A stretch of DNA of 17,116 nt from Leptolyngbyaceae cyanobacterium SM1_3_5 (GTDB lineage: Bacteria; Cyanobacteriota; Cyanobacteriia; Elainellales; Elainellaceae), in contig JAAUTJ010000028.1 in NCBI GenBank assembly GCA_012031475.1, positions 1 to 17,116 on the forward strand, given 5' to 3'. Under the pieces are notes generated by a model. The model searched no databases, had not been told where the DNA came from, and saw nothing but the letters and a program-made list of their open reading frames with translations. Position 1 is the stretch's first letter; each line of letters starts with the position of its first letter. Shown here one piece after another: positions 6,110 through 14,241 of the stretch. The position numbers and the translations under genes are program-made.

Positions 6110-7021
6110 TCAGGCGAGCAGCCCGCAGGTGACATCCACTGCCGAGCCGTGAAAGGCACTTCCCTGAGGTGAAGCGAGAAATAGAACGGATTGTGCCATT
6201 TCTTCAACGGTGTTCGCCCGTCCGATCGGTAATGTTTGCACGGCTTCCTCAAAGGGAACTTGACGCTGAGCAAACGCATAGCGCAGCATGGCAGTATCAA
6301 CTCCGCCGGGAGAAATCGAACAGACTCGGATATTGTCGCGAGCATATTCCAGCGCAGCCACACGAGTTAGCGAGATCACGGCATGTTTGCTGGCATTGTA
6401 GGGAGAAATTTCCGTGTAGCCCTTGTGCCCTGAAACAGAAGAATTATTGATAATAATCCCGCTTCCCTGCGCCAGCATTTGAGGAATTTCATATTTCATT
6501 GATAGAAAGACACCCAGAGCATTGATATTCAAGGTGTCGATGTAATCTTGCGTGGGCTGTTCGTGCAGTTTGACAAAGCGTGGATTAACAATTCCTGCAT
6601 TGTTAAAGGCAACATCAAGCCGACCGTAGCGGCGCACACACTCGTCAACCAATGCCTTCACTTCGGCTTCGTTCTGGACATCCGCTTTTTGATAGGTTGC
6701 TCTACCACCTGTGGAATTGATTGAGTCTGCAACCTGATTTCCCAGGTTTTCACGCCGACCGCAGAAATGCACGATCGCCCCTGCCTCAGCAAATGCCCGT
6801 GCCGTTGCCTCACCAATTCCAGAGGTTGCTCCTGTGATTAAAACCACCTGATTTGCAAATTGACCACCTTGGCTCGGTTGGAGAGTGGCTTGAGCGATCG
6901 AACGCTCATCGCTCGCGTTGTTCGCCTGAGCAGAGCCTGCAACCACAGCAGCCGTTGCTCCCGCGATGCCGATTCCGCCTTGCAGCAGGATGCGCCGCTT
7001 CAGTTTTCTGGGTTCTGGCAT
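6110..7021 (-). CDS. Short-chain dehydrogenase/reductase (SDR) with Tat-like leader
   Basis: The protein is 303 residues. The N-terminus LKRRILLQGGIGIAGATAAV has a twin-arginine followed by a hydrophobic stretch and an A-Q-A region, as in Tat signals. The classical SDR domain starts near residue 55: VVLITGATSGIGEATARAFA (TGxxxGIG cofactor loop), CGRRENL after the second strand, FNNAGI, NNSSVSG (catalytic S) and YNASKHA (YxxxK), then SPGGVDT. The enzyme would reduce or oxidise a small alcohol or ketone with NAD(P)H, and the substrate cannot be told. An R following the second beta-strand may favour NADPH. An AAGGG-like RBS lies 8 bases upstream. It is paralogous to the broken SDR upstream and lies last in a minus-strand redox cluster. 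Confidence 0.9.
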   Translation of the reverse strand: MPEPRKLKRRILLQGGIGIAGATAAVVAGSAQANNASDERSIAQATLQPSQGGQFANQVVLITGATSGIGEATARAFAEAGAIVHFCGRRENLGNQVADSINSTGGRATYQKADVQNEAEVKALVDECVRRYGRLDVAFNNAGIVNPRFVKLHEQPTQDYIDTLNINALGVFLSMKYEIPQMLAQGSGIIINNSSVSGHKGYTEISPYNASKHAVISLTRVAALEYARDNIRVCSISPGGVDTAMLRYAFAQRQVPFEEAVQTLPIGRANTVEEMAQSVLFLASPQGSAFHGSAVDVTCGLLA

Positions 7022-7041
7022 TGTTCTATCCCTTTTCTAAG

Positions 7042-7071
7042 TGTCTGGAAATCCGATGTCTGGAAATCCGA
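7042..7071 (+). repeat. Perfect 15-bp tandem repeat upstream of the SDR gene
   Basis: TGTCTGGAAATCCGA occurs twice head to tail (7042-7056, 7057-7071), starting 21 bases upstream of the SDR start at 7021. It could be a tandem operator or simply a slip duplication. Confidence 0.85.
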
Positions 7072-7096
7072 TCGGGTCATAAACCTCACGAGACGG

Positions 7097-7114
7097 CGCG
7101 ACTTCACCGTCGCG
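7097..7114. terminator. GC-rich hairpin between the two SDR genes
   Basis: CGCGAC-TTCACC-GTCGCG is a perfect 6-bp stem with a 6-nt loop in the 157-bp gap between SDR genes, downstream of the broken SDR. No T-run follows on the minus strand, so it may attenuate or protect mRNA rather than end it. Confidence 0.3.
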
Positions 7115-7178
7115 AATGGAAATAAACCTGCGGAGATGTCGTTGTAGAGCTTTCCTGCTGCTAACACTGATTTGCCTG

Positions 7179-7520
7179 CTAGCCCCAGCCGCCGCCGTCT
7201 ACTTCAATAATTGCGCCGGTCATGTAGGACGCTTCAGGGCTGCACATAAACATCACGACCCTCACCTGTTCTTCGGGTGTCGAAATTCGATTCGCCGGAT
7301 AGCCAGAGGCAAGCTGCTCACGTGTCACACCCCAATCGCGAACCGTGCGTTCGGTCATCGGCGTTTCGACTAAACCCGGAGCGATCGCATTCACCCGAAT
7401 ATTTTGTTTGGCATACTCTTTCGCAGCCCCTTTGGTAATCGCATCGACTGCATATTTGCTGGCATGATAAGAGCTGATATTCGGAAACACGCGATGTCCG
7501 GCGATGCTCGACATATTCAC
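7179..7520 (-). pseudogene. Second SDR, C-terminal half (downstream of a frameshift)
   Basis: This frame continues the SDR begun at 8059 after a one-base shift. It contains the catalytic serine strand (NMSSIAGHR), the YHASKYA motif (YxxxK), NIRVNAIAPGLVETPM and the C-terminal GAIIEVDGGGWG typical of classical SDRs. The first methionine is inside the catalytic-serine strand, so it is not an independent gene. No RBS precedes it. With 7517-8059 it would make a normal ~293-residue SDR closely related to the intact one at 6110-7021. Alone it lacks the cofactor-binding half and should be inactive. Confidence 0.85.
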
Positions 7521-8059
7521 AATCTGACCATCTCCCTGTTGACCATTTGCGGAATTTCATACTTCATTGCCAGAAAAATACCGCGCACGTTGGTATTCAT
7601 CATGTCGTCCCAAACTTCTGTCGCGGTTTCTGCTAAAGGAGCAGGAGGACGGTCAATTCCAGCATTGTTAAAAGCAATGTCAATTCGTCCATATCGATTC
7701 ACACATTCATCCACAAACGCTTTCACTTCGGCTTCATTTCGCACGTCCGCTTTTTGATAGGTCGCTTTACCTCCTGCTCCCACAATTGATGCAGCAACCT
7801 GACTTCCCAGATTTTCACGTCTGCCACAAAAATGCACGATCGCCCCTTCCATCGCAAACGATCGGGCAGCAGCGGCTCCAATTCCAGAAGTCGCTCCGGT
7901 AATCAAAACCACTTTGCCAGCAAATGCTCCCTGGGAATTGACGGTTGTTGCAGCAGCAATTGGCTGTTGAGTGTTCGCACCCGCTCTGGAAGATAGGGCG
8001 ATCGCCCCCGAAACACCAGCGACTCCAGCAGCAATCAGATTACGGCGTGAGAATGACAT
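7517..8059 (-). pseudogene. Second SDR, N-terminal half with Tat-like leader, frameshifted
   Basis: ATG 8059 is chosen because AGGAG (8070-8066) lies 6 bases upstream and the protein then begins MSFSRRNLIAAGVAGVSGAI, a good twin-arginine (SRRNLI) export signal. The cofactor loop TGATSGIGAAAARSFA, CGRRENL and FNNAGI are present. The frame runs off at PQMVNREMVRL and stops at 7517. Adding one base near the run of three G (minus strand; 7534-7536) restores NRGDGQIVNMSS, the expected sequence. The break is therefore a one-base deletion in a short homopolymer, either real or a base-calling error. It starts 29 bases after the DsbA-like stop, so the two are probably one operon. Confidence 0.85.
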
Positions 8060-8088
8060 AACAATCTCCTGGGGAACGACTAACTTGT

Positions 8089-8616
8089 TTAGGAAGCAGA
8101 CATCAAGCGATCGATCTGGACACACAACGTATCGCGATCGAGTGTGTTGCAGTAGCGAAACTCGTTCACAAACAGGGCGGGTGTCGAACAAACACCGCTG
8201 GCAGTGCCGCTGTTGATGTCCTCCAGAATGCGGGGAACATGAACATCTCCAGTTACCTCGGACAAGAATCGATCCACATTCAAATTCAACTCAACGGCAT
8301 ATTCCACCAAACTGCCATCGTCGAGCGCATCCTGAGCGGCAAACAAGCGATCGTGCATCGCCCAAAACTTGCCCTGTGCCCCAGCAGCTTCGGCAGCTTC
8401 GGCAGCTTGTTGAGACTGGGGATGATCAGGCCAGGGGAAGTGGCGGAACACATAGCGCAACGAGTTGCCCAACTGCCGCTGAATCTCCCGAATCATTGCA
8501 TGAGCTTCGGCACAGTGTGGACACTGATAGTCCCCGTATTCCACCAGCGTTACACTTGCGGCTTCTGCACCCTGGATGTGGTCTTGAAGACTAACGGGTA
8601 GGGCGAGGACAGACAC
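8089..8616 (-). CDS. DsbA-family / thioredoxin-fold oxidoreductase without signal peptide
   Basis: The 175-residue protein has a thioredoxin_4/DsbA layout. VTLVEYGDYQCPHCAEAHAM gives a CPHC active site near residues 32-35, LRYVFRHFPWPDHPQSQQAA the inserted helical domain, and GVCSTPALFVN the cis-proline loop (TP). An extra cysteine next to the cis-proline loop is unusual. No signal peptide or membrane segment is seen, so it should act in the cytoplasm as a thiol reductase/oxidase or in detoxification. GTG 8616 is taken as start because AGGAG (8627-8623) is 6 bases away; the ATG at 8621 is out of frame. A 9-bp tandem repeat (8385-8408) encodes the AAEAAEAA helix. It heads the SDR cluster. Confidence 0.88.
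   Translation of the reverse strand: MSVLALPVSLQDHIQGAEAASVTLVEYGDYQCPHCAEAHAMIREIQRQLGNSLRYVFRHFPWPDHPQSQQAAEAAEAAGAQGKFWAMHDRLFAAQDALDDGSLVEYAVELNLNVDRFLSEVTGDVHVPRILEDINSGTASGVCSTPALFVNEFRYCNTLDRDTLCVQIDRLMSAS
8385..8408 (+). repeat. 9-bp tandem repeat inside the DsbA-like gene
   Basis: CAGCTTCGG occurs twice perfectly followed by CAGCTT. It encodes alanine/glutamate repeats in the helical insertion and is in frame. Confidence 0.8.
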
Positions 8617-8740
8617 GACATTCTCCTGAGCGAGATGAGAATAGTGTCCCGAATTTGCTTCAAGTTGTCGCTAAGAGAAAGGTTGGCACTCAGCCCACCG
8701 AAAGGCGAAACTTTTCCCAAACTTTCGATCGGGTTAGCCT

Positions 8741-8755
8741 GCTGAGCGAGTCAGC
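8741..8755. terminator. Hairpin directly after the response regulator stop
   Basis: GCTGA-GCGAG-TCAGC is a 5-bp stem with a 5-nt loop starting at the base next to the stop codon of the response regulator. It lacks a T-run, so terminator activity is doubtful. Confidence 0.25.
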
Positions 8756-9385
8756 TTACAGTTTGGCAATTCCCCGTTTTAGTGCTGCGATCGCCGCCTG
8801 AGTGCGATTTTCCACGCCCAGCTTGCTGAGAATGTTGTTGACATGAAATTTCACCGTACTCTCGGCAATGCCTAATGCGGCTGCAATTTCCTGGTTGCTT
8901 CTGCCCGTTGCGACATAGCACAAAATTTGCTGCTCGCTCTCGCTCAACTCTGGCATCTGGGCACGTTCGGCAAGTCTAACCCCCACTGCTGGAGAAATGT
9001 GATTTCTTCCCGTACAAACCTGGCGGATCGCAGTCAAAATTTCCTGGGTTGAGGCATCCTTGAGCAGGTAAGATTTCGCTCCTGCCCGTAGCCCCCGGTA
9101 AATGTCTTCATCCCCGTCGTAGGTGGTGAGCAGAATAATACAAGCAGCGGCATCCTGGGCGCGAATGGTGGTTAGTGCTTCGACTCCACCCATCTCTGGC
9201 ATTCGCAGATCCATCAATGTCACATCGGGATGCAGTTGCTCAAATTGCTCAACCGCTTCGCGTCCGTTGCTGGCTTGCCCCACCACGCTCATATCGCTCT
9301 GGTTGTCCAAAATCAGCGCCAAGCCTTCCCGCAAAATGGGGTGATCATCGGCAAGCAGAATGCGAAGGGGGCAATTAGGCGTCAT
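8756..9385 (-). CDS. NarL/FixJ-type response regulator
   Basis: The protein is 209 residues. The receiver domain (about 7-122) has the acidic pair D13-D14, phospho-acceptor D59 in VTLMDLRMP, T87 and K109 (the conserved YLLKD). The LuxR-type helix-turn-helix output domain is at about 146-206: LSESEQQILCYVATGRSNQE, then STVKFHVNNILSKLGVENRT. It should be phosphorylated by the adjacent HisKA_3 kinase and act as a DNA-binding transcription regulator. The ATG overlaps the kinase TGA (ATGA at 9385-9382), so its translation depends on ribosomes finishing the kinase message. If the kinase stop at 11443 is real, expression of this regulator would drop unless an internal start is used. Confidence 0.95.
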   Translation of the reverse strand: MTPNCPLRILLADDHPILREGLALILDNQSDMSVVGQASNGREAVEQFEQLHPDVTLMDLRMPEMGGVEALTTIRAQDAAACIILLTTYDGDEDIYRGLRAGAKSYLLKDASTQEILTAIRQVCTGRNHISPAVGVRLAERAQMPELSESEQQILCYVATGRSNQEIAAALGIAESTVKFHVNNILSKLGVENRTQAAIAALKRGIAKL

Positions 9386-11376
9386 GGTGGTGCGATCGCG
9401 ACGGTGACGATCGTTTGGGTTCCGATTCCTAGTTTGCTCTCAATTTGCAGTTGTGCGCTAATTGCTTTGGCACGATCGCCCATGCCAACGATGCCCAGGC
9501 CGCGTTCTGTCGGCTGCTGGAGGTCAAAACCGCAGCCATCATCGCGCACTTGGAGTTGAATTTGCTGTGGGGTGTAGGTCAATTGCAGGTGAATGGTTTG
9601 GGGCTGCGCGTGGCGGAGGGCGTTGGTGAGCGATTCTTGAGCAATGCGGAGCAACGCCATGTTGATTGCGGCATCCAGGCAGCAGGGTGTCCCAACAATC
9701 GTGAGGCTAATGTGAACCGTGCGGGTGGTCATTTGCTCCACCAGGCGGGTGAGCGAGTCAGGCAAGCCAAGCGGGTTAAGATTGCTGTCGTAAAGCAGCC
9801 AGACCGATCGCCGAGCTTCTGCTAGTCCTTGCTTCGCTAAGTTTTGGGCACGGGTGATGCAGGTTTGGGTTTGAGCGGGCTGGCTGATCAGAAACTCTGT
9901 AGCGGCGTTAAGCTGCATTACAACACCCGTGAGCGACTGGGCTAAAGTATCGTGAATGTCTCGCGCCATCCGGTTACGTTCTTCTAAGATCGCGGCTTGC
10001 TTTGCTTCTTCTGCCAATCGCATCAGTTGGATTGCCAGCGTTGCCTGTTGCGCCAGTGCCTGCGCCAGTTCGAGTTCTTCGCGGGTGAACCTGGCGCGAT
10101 CGGTGGAAAACAAGACGAGTATGCCGAGCGGTTCATCGCCCATGATCAGCAGCAGATTAATGCCGCACTGAATTCCAAACTGCTCTGTCCATTGCCGCTG
10201 CCGCTCCAGGTCATCTCCAGCAAAAAACTGCGGCAGTGTCTCCAGGGTAATCACCAGGGGTTGCTTCGTTTGCAGAAGCAGATTCCAGGCGGCGCTGTCC
10301 TGGACAGAGTAACCCTGAGACAAATCGCTGCGACCGGGAAGTTCAGGCTTGAGTTGCAGCGTTCCCTGGTTGGCGAGCAGGTGTATTTGCAGAGTTTGAG
10401 CCGCAGGATCATAGCGCTCGACCCAGGCAGTGTAGAGGCTCAGTTGTTCGATAATTTCCAGAATAACCTGACCCAAGAAGCCGTTGAGGTCAGGGTCGGC
10501 AGCAAGCCGATCGATCGAATTTTTCAGTGCCTGATTCGTTTTTGCCAGTTCTGCCGCCCGTTCTTGTTCAGCTTGAATTCGCTCTGCAACCAGGCGATCG
10601 ACTAGCTGTTTGCGGTGCAGTGCCGCCCCGATCGCACCTGCGCTCGAAGTCAATACATCCACTTCGTGAGGTGTCCATTGGCGATAATCGCTACAGTCAT
10701 CAAAGGCAACACAGCCGAAATACTGTCCTTCGATAAAAATGGGGACAGCCCCTGTTGACTTGACTGCAATGTCCTTCTGTTGAGTTTGTACTGGTTCGGG
10801 CAAATCCTCAATCACATACCAAATCGATCGCCCTGCACGCAGTTCATCGCACAGTGCACCGTACTCATCGCTGTACATCACTTTGGTAGCAGGATCATCC
10901 ATTTGTCTGGGAATGCCTGAAGCAACCCACTCCTGGATGACGTGATGCTGTAACCGTCCGCTACTGACTTCTAACTTCTCCCGCATCAGAGTCATCCGGC
11001 TGATGCTAGCCGCTTCACTAATTTGCTGAAAGGCTTGGACGATCGCCTGCTCAACTTGAGAGTTATGGAGCAGGTCTTTAGTCACTTCCGCAACGACCGA
11101 AAGAAGACGATCGCGCTGTCTCAGCGTTTCATTCGCCTTTTCCAGTTCCGTAGCTCGTTCTTGAGCCGCCTGTTCTTGCTCGCGGGCGCTAACTTCATTC
11201 AGCTTCGCAACTGCGGTTTGCCTTGCTTCTTCTGCCAGTCGAATTAACTGCAATGCCAGCGTTGCTTGATAGGCGAGTGCCTGTGCCAGTTCCAATTCTT
11301 CAGGCTGATACTGGCGATAGTGGGTGCTGCGAAGCGTGATGTTTCCTAAAAATGTGTTGCCAAACAGGAGCGGCAC
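9382..11376 (-). CDS. Multi-GAF histidine kinase, C-terminal piece with catalytic core
   Basis: Numbered from GTG 11376 (664 residues), the piece starts with the last third of a GAF domain (1-48) and a coiled coil (49-95). Two more GAF domains follow (about 96-255, with IRQ-type FGCVAFDDCSDYRQW; and 285-455). Then HisKA_3 dimerisation has H475 in RMARDIHDTLAQ, and HATPase_c has N585 (RIAQESLTNALRHA), DDGCGFD (612-618) and GLGIVGM (626-632). This is the NarX/DesK-type kinase family that partners NarL regulators, and the regulator gene overlaps its stop. GTG 11376 is inside a GAF strand with no RBS. The frame is the same as 11443-13032, separated only by a TAA, so this is most likely the second half of one gene rather than a separate one. 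Confidence 0.85.
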   Translation of the reverse strand: MPLLFGNTFLGNITLRSTHYRQYQPEELELAQALAYQATLALQLIRLAEEARQTAVAKLNEVSAREQEQAAQERATELEKANETLRQRDRLLSVVAEVTKDLLHNSQVEQAIVQAFQQISEAASISRMTLMREKLEVSSGRLQHHVIQEWVASGIPRQMDDPATKVMYSDEYGALCDELRAGRSIWYVIEDLPEPVQTQQKDIAVKSTGAVPIFIEGQYFGCVAFDDCSDYRQWTPHEVDVLTSSAGAIGAALHRKQLVDRLVAERIQAEQERAAELAKTNQALKNSIDRLAADPDLNGFLGQVILEIIEQLSLYTAWVERYDPAAQTLQIHLLANQGTLQLKPELPGRSDLSQGYSVQDSAAWNLLLQTKQPLVITLETLPQFFAGDDLERQRQWTEQFGIQCGINLLLIMGDEPLGILVLFSTDRARFTREELELAQALAQQATLAIQLMRLAEEAKQAAILEERNRMARDIHDTLAQSLTGVVMQLNAATEFLISQPAQTQTCITRAQNLAKQGLAEARRSVWLLYDSNLNPLGLPDSLTRLVEQMTTRTVHISLTIVGTPCCLDAAINMALLRIAQESLTNALRHAQPQTIHLQLTYTPQQIQLQVRDDGCGFDLQQPTERGLGIVGMGDRAKAISAQLQIESKLGIGTQTIVTVAIAPP

Positions 11377-11442
11377 GACCAGAATTTGTTTAATTCCCCG
11401 CTCAATGTTATGAGGATAATGTCCGACATCCTGAATCAGGAT

Positions 11443-11445
11443 TTA
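11443..11445 (-). other. In-frame TAA splitting one histidine kinase gene
   Basis: Both kinase pieces are in one frame (starts 13032 and 11376 differ by 552 codons). The stop replaces what would naturally be CAA (Gln), a single C-to-T change: LLKQR-[stop]-ILIQDVGH. The uninterrupted gene would be 9382-13032, 1216 residues. Confidence 0.9.
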
Positions 11446-13032
11446 TCGCTGCTTCAAGAGCGGCATATACTCGTCATCCCACTGTCGGAGCGGCTCAGGC
11501 GTATGAGCGCAGGGATGTTGAATCTCTTTGCCGCGCTGAATTTGCCCATTCTCGTAGTTGAGATGCAGCAGGGTTGTATCGTAGGCTTCGCTGTAAAGGT
11601 AGAGTCCGCCAGATCGATCGCTAAACTGGTCGGCGATCGCTTGCAGCATATAACCCAGACAGTTATCGAACACGGGTTCTAGCACCAGGGTGTTGAGTGT
11701 TCCAACTAGCGCCTCTGTTTGTCCGCGTGAAACTTGCTCAGCACGCTGTCGTTCGATGATTTCTGCTTGCAGGGCGGCGTTCGCAGATGCCAGTTCTGTC
11801 ACACGCTGTTGCTCGGCTTTGAGGAGGGCTTGTTGAGCGAGCCGGAGTTCGGTGATGTCAATTTGAGTTCCCCGACCACCTAAAATGTATTCGTCTTTAA
11901 TGTTGAGAATAGCACCTTGAAGAAAATGCAAACGCTGTCCTCTGGAGTTAATTTCTTCACTCTCAATACCGCAAATTTGATGATTCCTAATTAGAGCTTG
12001 GATGGCTTGCCGACCTATCTCTGAACTATCCGGATAGAAATCTATAAACCTCAACCCAACAACATCATCAGAACTGTCAAACTCGTACTGATTAATAAAT
12101 GATGTATTCACTTTAGCAATGCGGAGAGACTGATAAGCTATCTCAATTTGCTGCTCAATCGGCAAAGAAAGTGAAATAGGAGGCTCAACCTCGAATTGGT
12201 AAATTCCCTCATTGCTCAATTCAAATAGGGTGCGATAGTAGCGTTCCGATTCAGACAGACGATCGATCGCCTGTTGCAGTTCAACATTAAGGCGATCGAG
12301 TTCTTGCGATCGTTCCTGTTCAGTTCGCAGTAGTGATTGCTGCGCTTCTCGCAGTTCGTCATCTTCTGCCTGACGCTCGATCGCCGCCGCAATACTATCG
12401 GCTGCAATCTTCAGGATCGCAATTTCTGCCTCATCATACAGTCGCGCTTCACCACAGTTATCAAAGGCAATGTATCCCCAGCAATTGCGATTGATCACAA
12501 TCGGCACAAATAACTGCGCCGTGTTTCCCTGCACCGCGAGTAAGCCGCGATCGGGTTCTGGTAAATCAGTGACTAAACAATTTACGACTTCACCCTGGTC
12601 TAGCTGTGCAGCGATATGAGGTGCATCATTCCATAGAAACAGTTGATTCGGATTGGGGCTAAATTCCTGCGAGGGAAGTACCGCAGTTCTACACCATTCA
12701 GGGGCATTTTTGAGAGCAAGCTCACCGGAAATTGGATGTTTTATTTTTCCCAAAATACTACACCGATCGCTCCCCACCGCTTCCCCTAATAGCCGCACGA
12801 CATTAGGGAGAACAGAAGTGTAGTCGGACGATCGCAGTAGCAGATTGGCAACTTGGGCGATCGTGCTAAAGAGAGGAGCTTGTTGGGACTGTGCTTCGGA
12901 TTGGCGGAGACGATCGTTTTCTTGCTGAAGAGTTTCGAGATGCGATCGTGCCTGGGCAAGCTCCGCCTCCAGGGTTGCAACTCGCTGCTGACATTGCGCT
13001 GCTTCAATTTGCTCTATGCCATTTTCGCTCAT
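11443..13032 (-). CDS. Sensor part (GAF-PAS-GAF) of the same histidine kinase, ended by an in-frame TAA
   Basis: ATG 13032 has AGAGGG 7 bases upstream. The 529 residues start with a coiled coil (8-50), then a GAF domain (about 56-215; GNTAQLFVPIVINRNCWGYI) and a linker coil. A PAS domain follows (about 267-395; YYRTLFELSNEGIYQFEVEP to the closing GTQIDITELR), then another coil, and the first two thirds of a second GAF (about 435-529; SDRSGGLYLYSEAYDTTLLH). The protein ends DDEYMPLLKQR followed by TAA (11445-11443). Past the TAA the same frame continues ILIQDVGHYPHN, then KQILVVPLLFGN, which completes the GAF. Alone this fragment has no transmitter domain. It could bind a ligand or dimerise but not phosphorylate. 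Confidence 0.85.
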   Translation of the reverse strand: MSENGIEQIEAAQCQQRVATLEAELAQARSHLETLQQENDRLRQSEAQSQQAPLFSTIAQVANLLLRSSDYTSVLPNVVRLLGEAVGSDRCSILGKIKHPISGELALKNAPEWCRTAVLPSQEFSPNPNQLFLWNDAPHIAAQLDQGEVVNCLVTDLPEPDRGLLAVQGNTAQLFVPIVINRNCWGYIAFDNCGEARLYDEAEIAILKIAADSIAAAIERQAEDDELREAQQSLLRTEQERSQELDRLNVELQQAIDRLSESERYYRTLFELSNEGIYQFEVEPPISLSLPIEQQIEIAYQSLRIAKVNTSFINQYEFDSSDDVVGLRFIDFYPDSSEIGRQAIQALIRNHQICGIESEEINSRGQRLHFLQGAILNIKDEYILGGRGTQIDITELRLAQQALLKAEQQRVTELASANAALQAEIIERQRAEQVSRGQTEALVGTLNTLVLEPVFDNCLGYMLQAIADQFSDRSGGLYLYSEAYDTTLLHLNYENGQIQRGKEIQHPCAHTPEPLRQWDDEYMPLLKQR

Positions 13033-13189
13033 GCGGTTTCCCTCTGCGTTTGCTTCGCAATTCCAAAAGGAAACCGCATTTCAGTGAAAGGAAGCTTCTC
13101 CCGATTATTATGAACTAGAAGCAGCAGGCGATCGAGGAATAGCTTGGGCACATTGAGTTAACGATCTGATTCTAGGTCTGATAACCACT

Positions 13190-13452
13190 TCCGGCGAGGC
13201 CAGCAGCTTGACCGCTTTCGCCACGATCTCATCCGGCTTCTCGATTTGCTAAACCGCTTCGTTGCGGTCAGTCATGCGCCTCTGCTTGATGTTGTTGAGT
13301 TCGATCGATTTGTCCCGCGAAAAGCCAATGTAATTCAACGTCCAATGATCCTGACCCAGTGCGGCTTTAAGAGCCTTCGAGTGTCGCCTACTAGTTCTGT
13401 TGCTGGGTGAGGGCTGTCGAATGCGTTGATTCAGTTCGGTTGCGGCTTGATG
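13190..13452 (-). pseudogene. Decayed remnant of a second telomere-resolvase-like recombinase
   Basis: On the minus strand a frame opened after TGA (13455-13453) reads HQAATELNQRIRQPSPSNRT, then RHSKALKAALGQDHWTLNYI, FSRDKSIELNNIKQRRMTDR and NEAV. A TAG (13251-13249) follows, and the same frame continues QIEKPDEIVAKAVKLLASPE before sense is lost. The KPDEIVAKAVKLL-SPE stretch is, from memory, what precedes the TGRR catalytic box in cyanobacterial telomere-resolvase-family proteins. The following catalytic domain is absent. There is no start codon or RBS. It lies 61 bases downstream of the resolvase tail. The rest of the gap 13033-13512 shows no other gene. Confidence 0.5.
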
Positions 13453-13512
13453 TCAAATCACCAGACCAAGATAGGGACGAAGTGGAGTCAGCACCGTCAT
13501 CTCCATTCCGCG

Positions 13513-14241
13513 CTAAGTTTTTGATGCAAGTGTGGCAACGAATTTTTTCAACTGCTCAGTGTCTCTGCCCGATTGACGGTTATGGCTCCTTGTATTCCCC
13601 ACGCCGATCGACAGGTGATAGTCGTCCACCTCCTGCTGATGGTCGCCGAAGAAGGCTTCAACTGCCTTATCGTGAATGCCAAAATCGCGCTTGAGCAGAC
13701 TGGCAGTGATGGCAAAAGTAGCTTGGGGATGCTGATCATTCCAATCTTGCACGGCTCGAAACAAGCGGGCAGCACGGGCAATTGCTCCGCCATCAGCAGC
13801 GGCAGAGACGCGCTTGCTGGTAGTCTTGGCGTGTGGGGATGACGGCTCCAACTGACCTGCTGGGGGTGTCGTGCTGTCAGTCGGCACTTCGATCGCTTGC
13901 CGCTGCGCGACTGCGCCAAGCTGCGCGGTCGCCTGCCTCTGTCCATTGGCAAGGAGTTGATTGTACGCCTGCATCAGACTGGTGTGGGCAGATTTGAGGC
14001 GATGATTTTCAGCTTGGAGTGCGGCAAAATCCGTGTTCTGTTGGTCGATCGCCGCGACTTGCTCGATCGCGGTGTCGCGTTCCTGGCTCACCTGTTGCAG
14101 TTGCTTTCTGAGTGATGCAATTTCTTGGGTGAGGAATTCAAGGGTTTTGGCTTGAGCGCTGATGGCTTGAGTGATGGTTGGCTCCGCCGCAGACTGAGGC
14201 GAGTCAGTCGTGAGTGCGATCAGCAGTTGGTCGAGTGCCAT
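13513..14241 (-). CDS. C-terminal coiled-coil / DNA-binding-like region of the telomere resolvase, in a shifted frame
   Basis: From ATG 14241 it is 242 residues, but the frame stays open and sensible upstream of that ATG (RPIPVDLNRLKTAAAKFEIE, then IRKSKGYGYE), so the ATG is internal. No RBS is seen. Residues 25-80 form a coiled coil (EIASLRKQLQQVSQERDTAI). A Q/P-rich linker follows. The end (about 152-242, RAARLFRAVQDWNDQHPQAT to HNRQSGRDTEQLKKF) looks like a small helical DNA-binding domain found at the C-terminus of cyanobacterial resolvase-like proteins (recalled). It overlaps 14220-15701 and needs a one-base shift to join it. The joined protein would be roughly 730 residues. Read alone, it could be mistaken for a KfrA-like coiled-coil protein. 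Confidence 0.7.
   Translation of the reverse strand: MALDQLLIALTTDSPQSAAEPTITQAISAQAKTLEFLTQEIASLRKQLQQVSQERDTAIEQVAAIDQQNTDFAALQAENHRLKSAHTSLMQAYNQLLANGQRQATAQLGAVAQRQAIEVPTDSTTPPAGQLEPSSPHAKTTSKRVSAAADGGAIARAARLFRAVQDWNDQHPQATFAITASLLKRDFGIHDKAVEAFFGDHQQEVDDYHLSIGVGNTRSHNRQSGRDTEQLKKFVATLASKT

Noticed and set aside
8616..8621. ATG 8621 as start of the DsbA-like gene
   Set aside because: It is out of frame with the protein and soon meets a stop. GTG 8616 is in frame with a well-placed AGGAG.
9997..10605. 202-codon plus-strand open frame opposite the histidine kinase
   Set aside because: It is antisense to GAF and kinase domains and has no motifs of its own.
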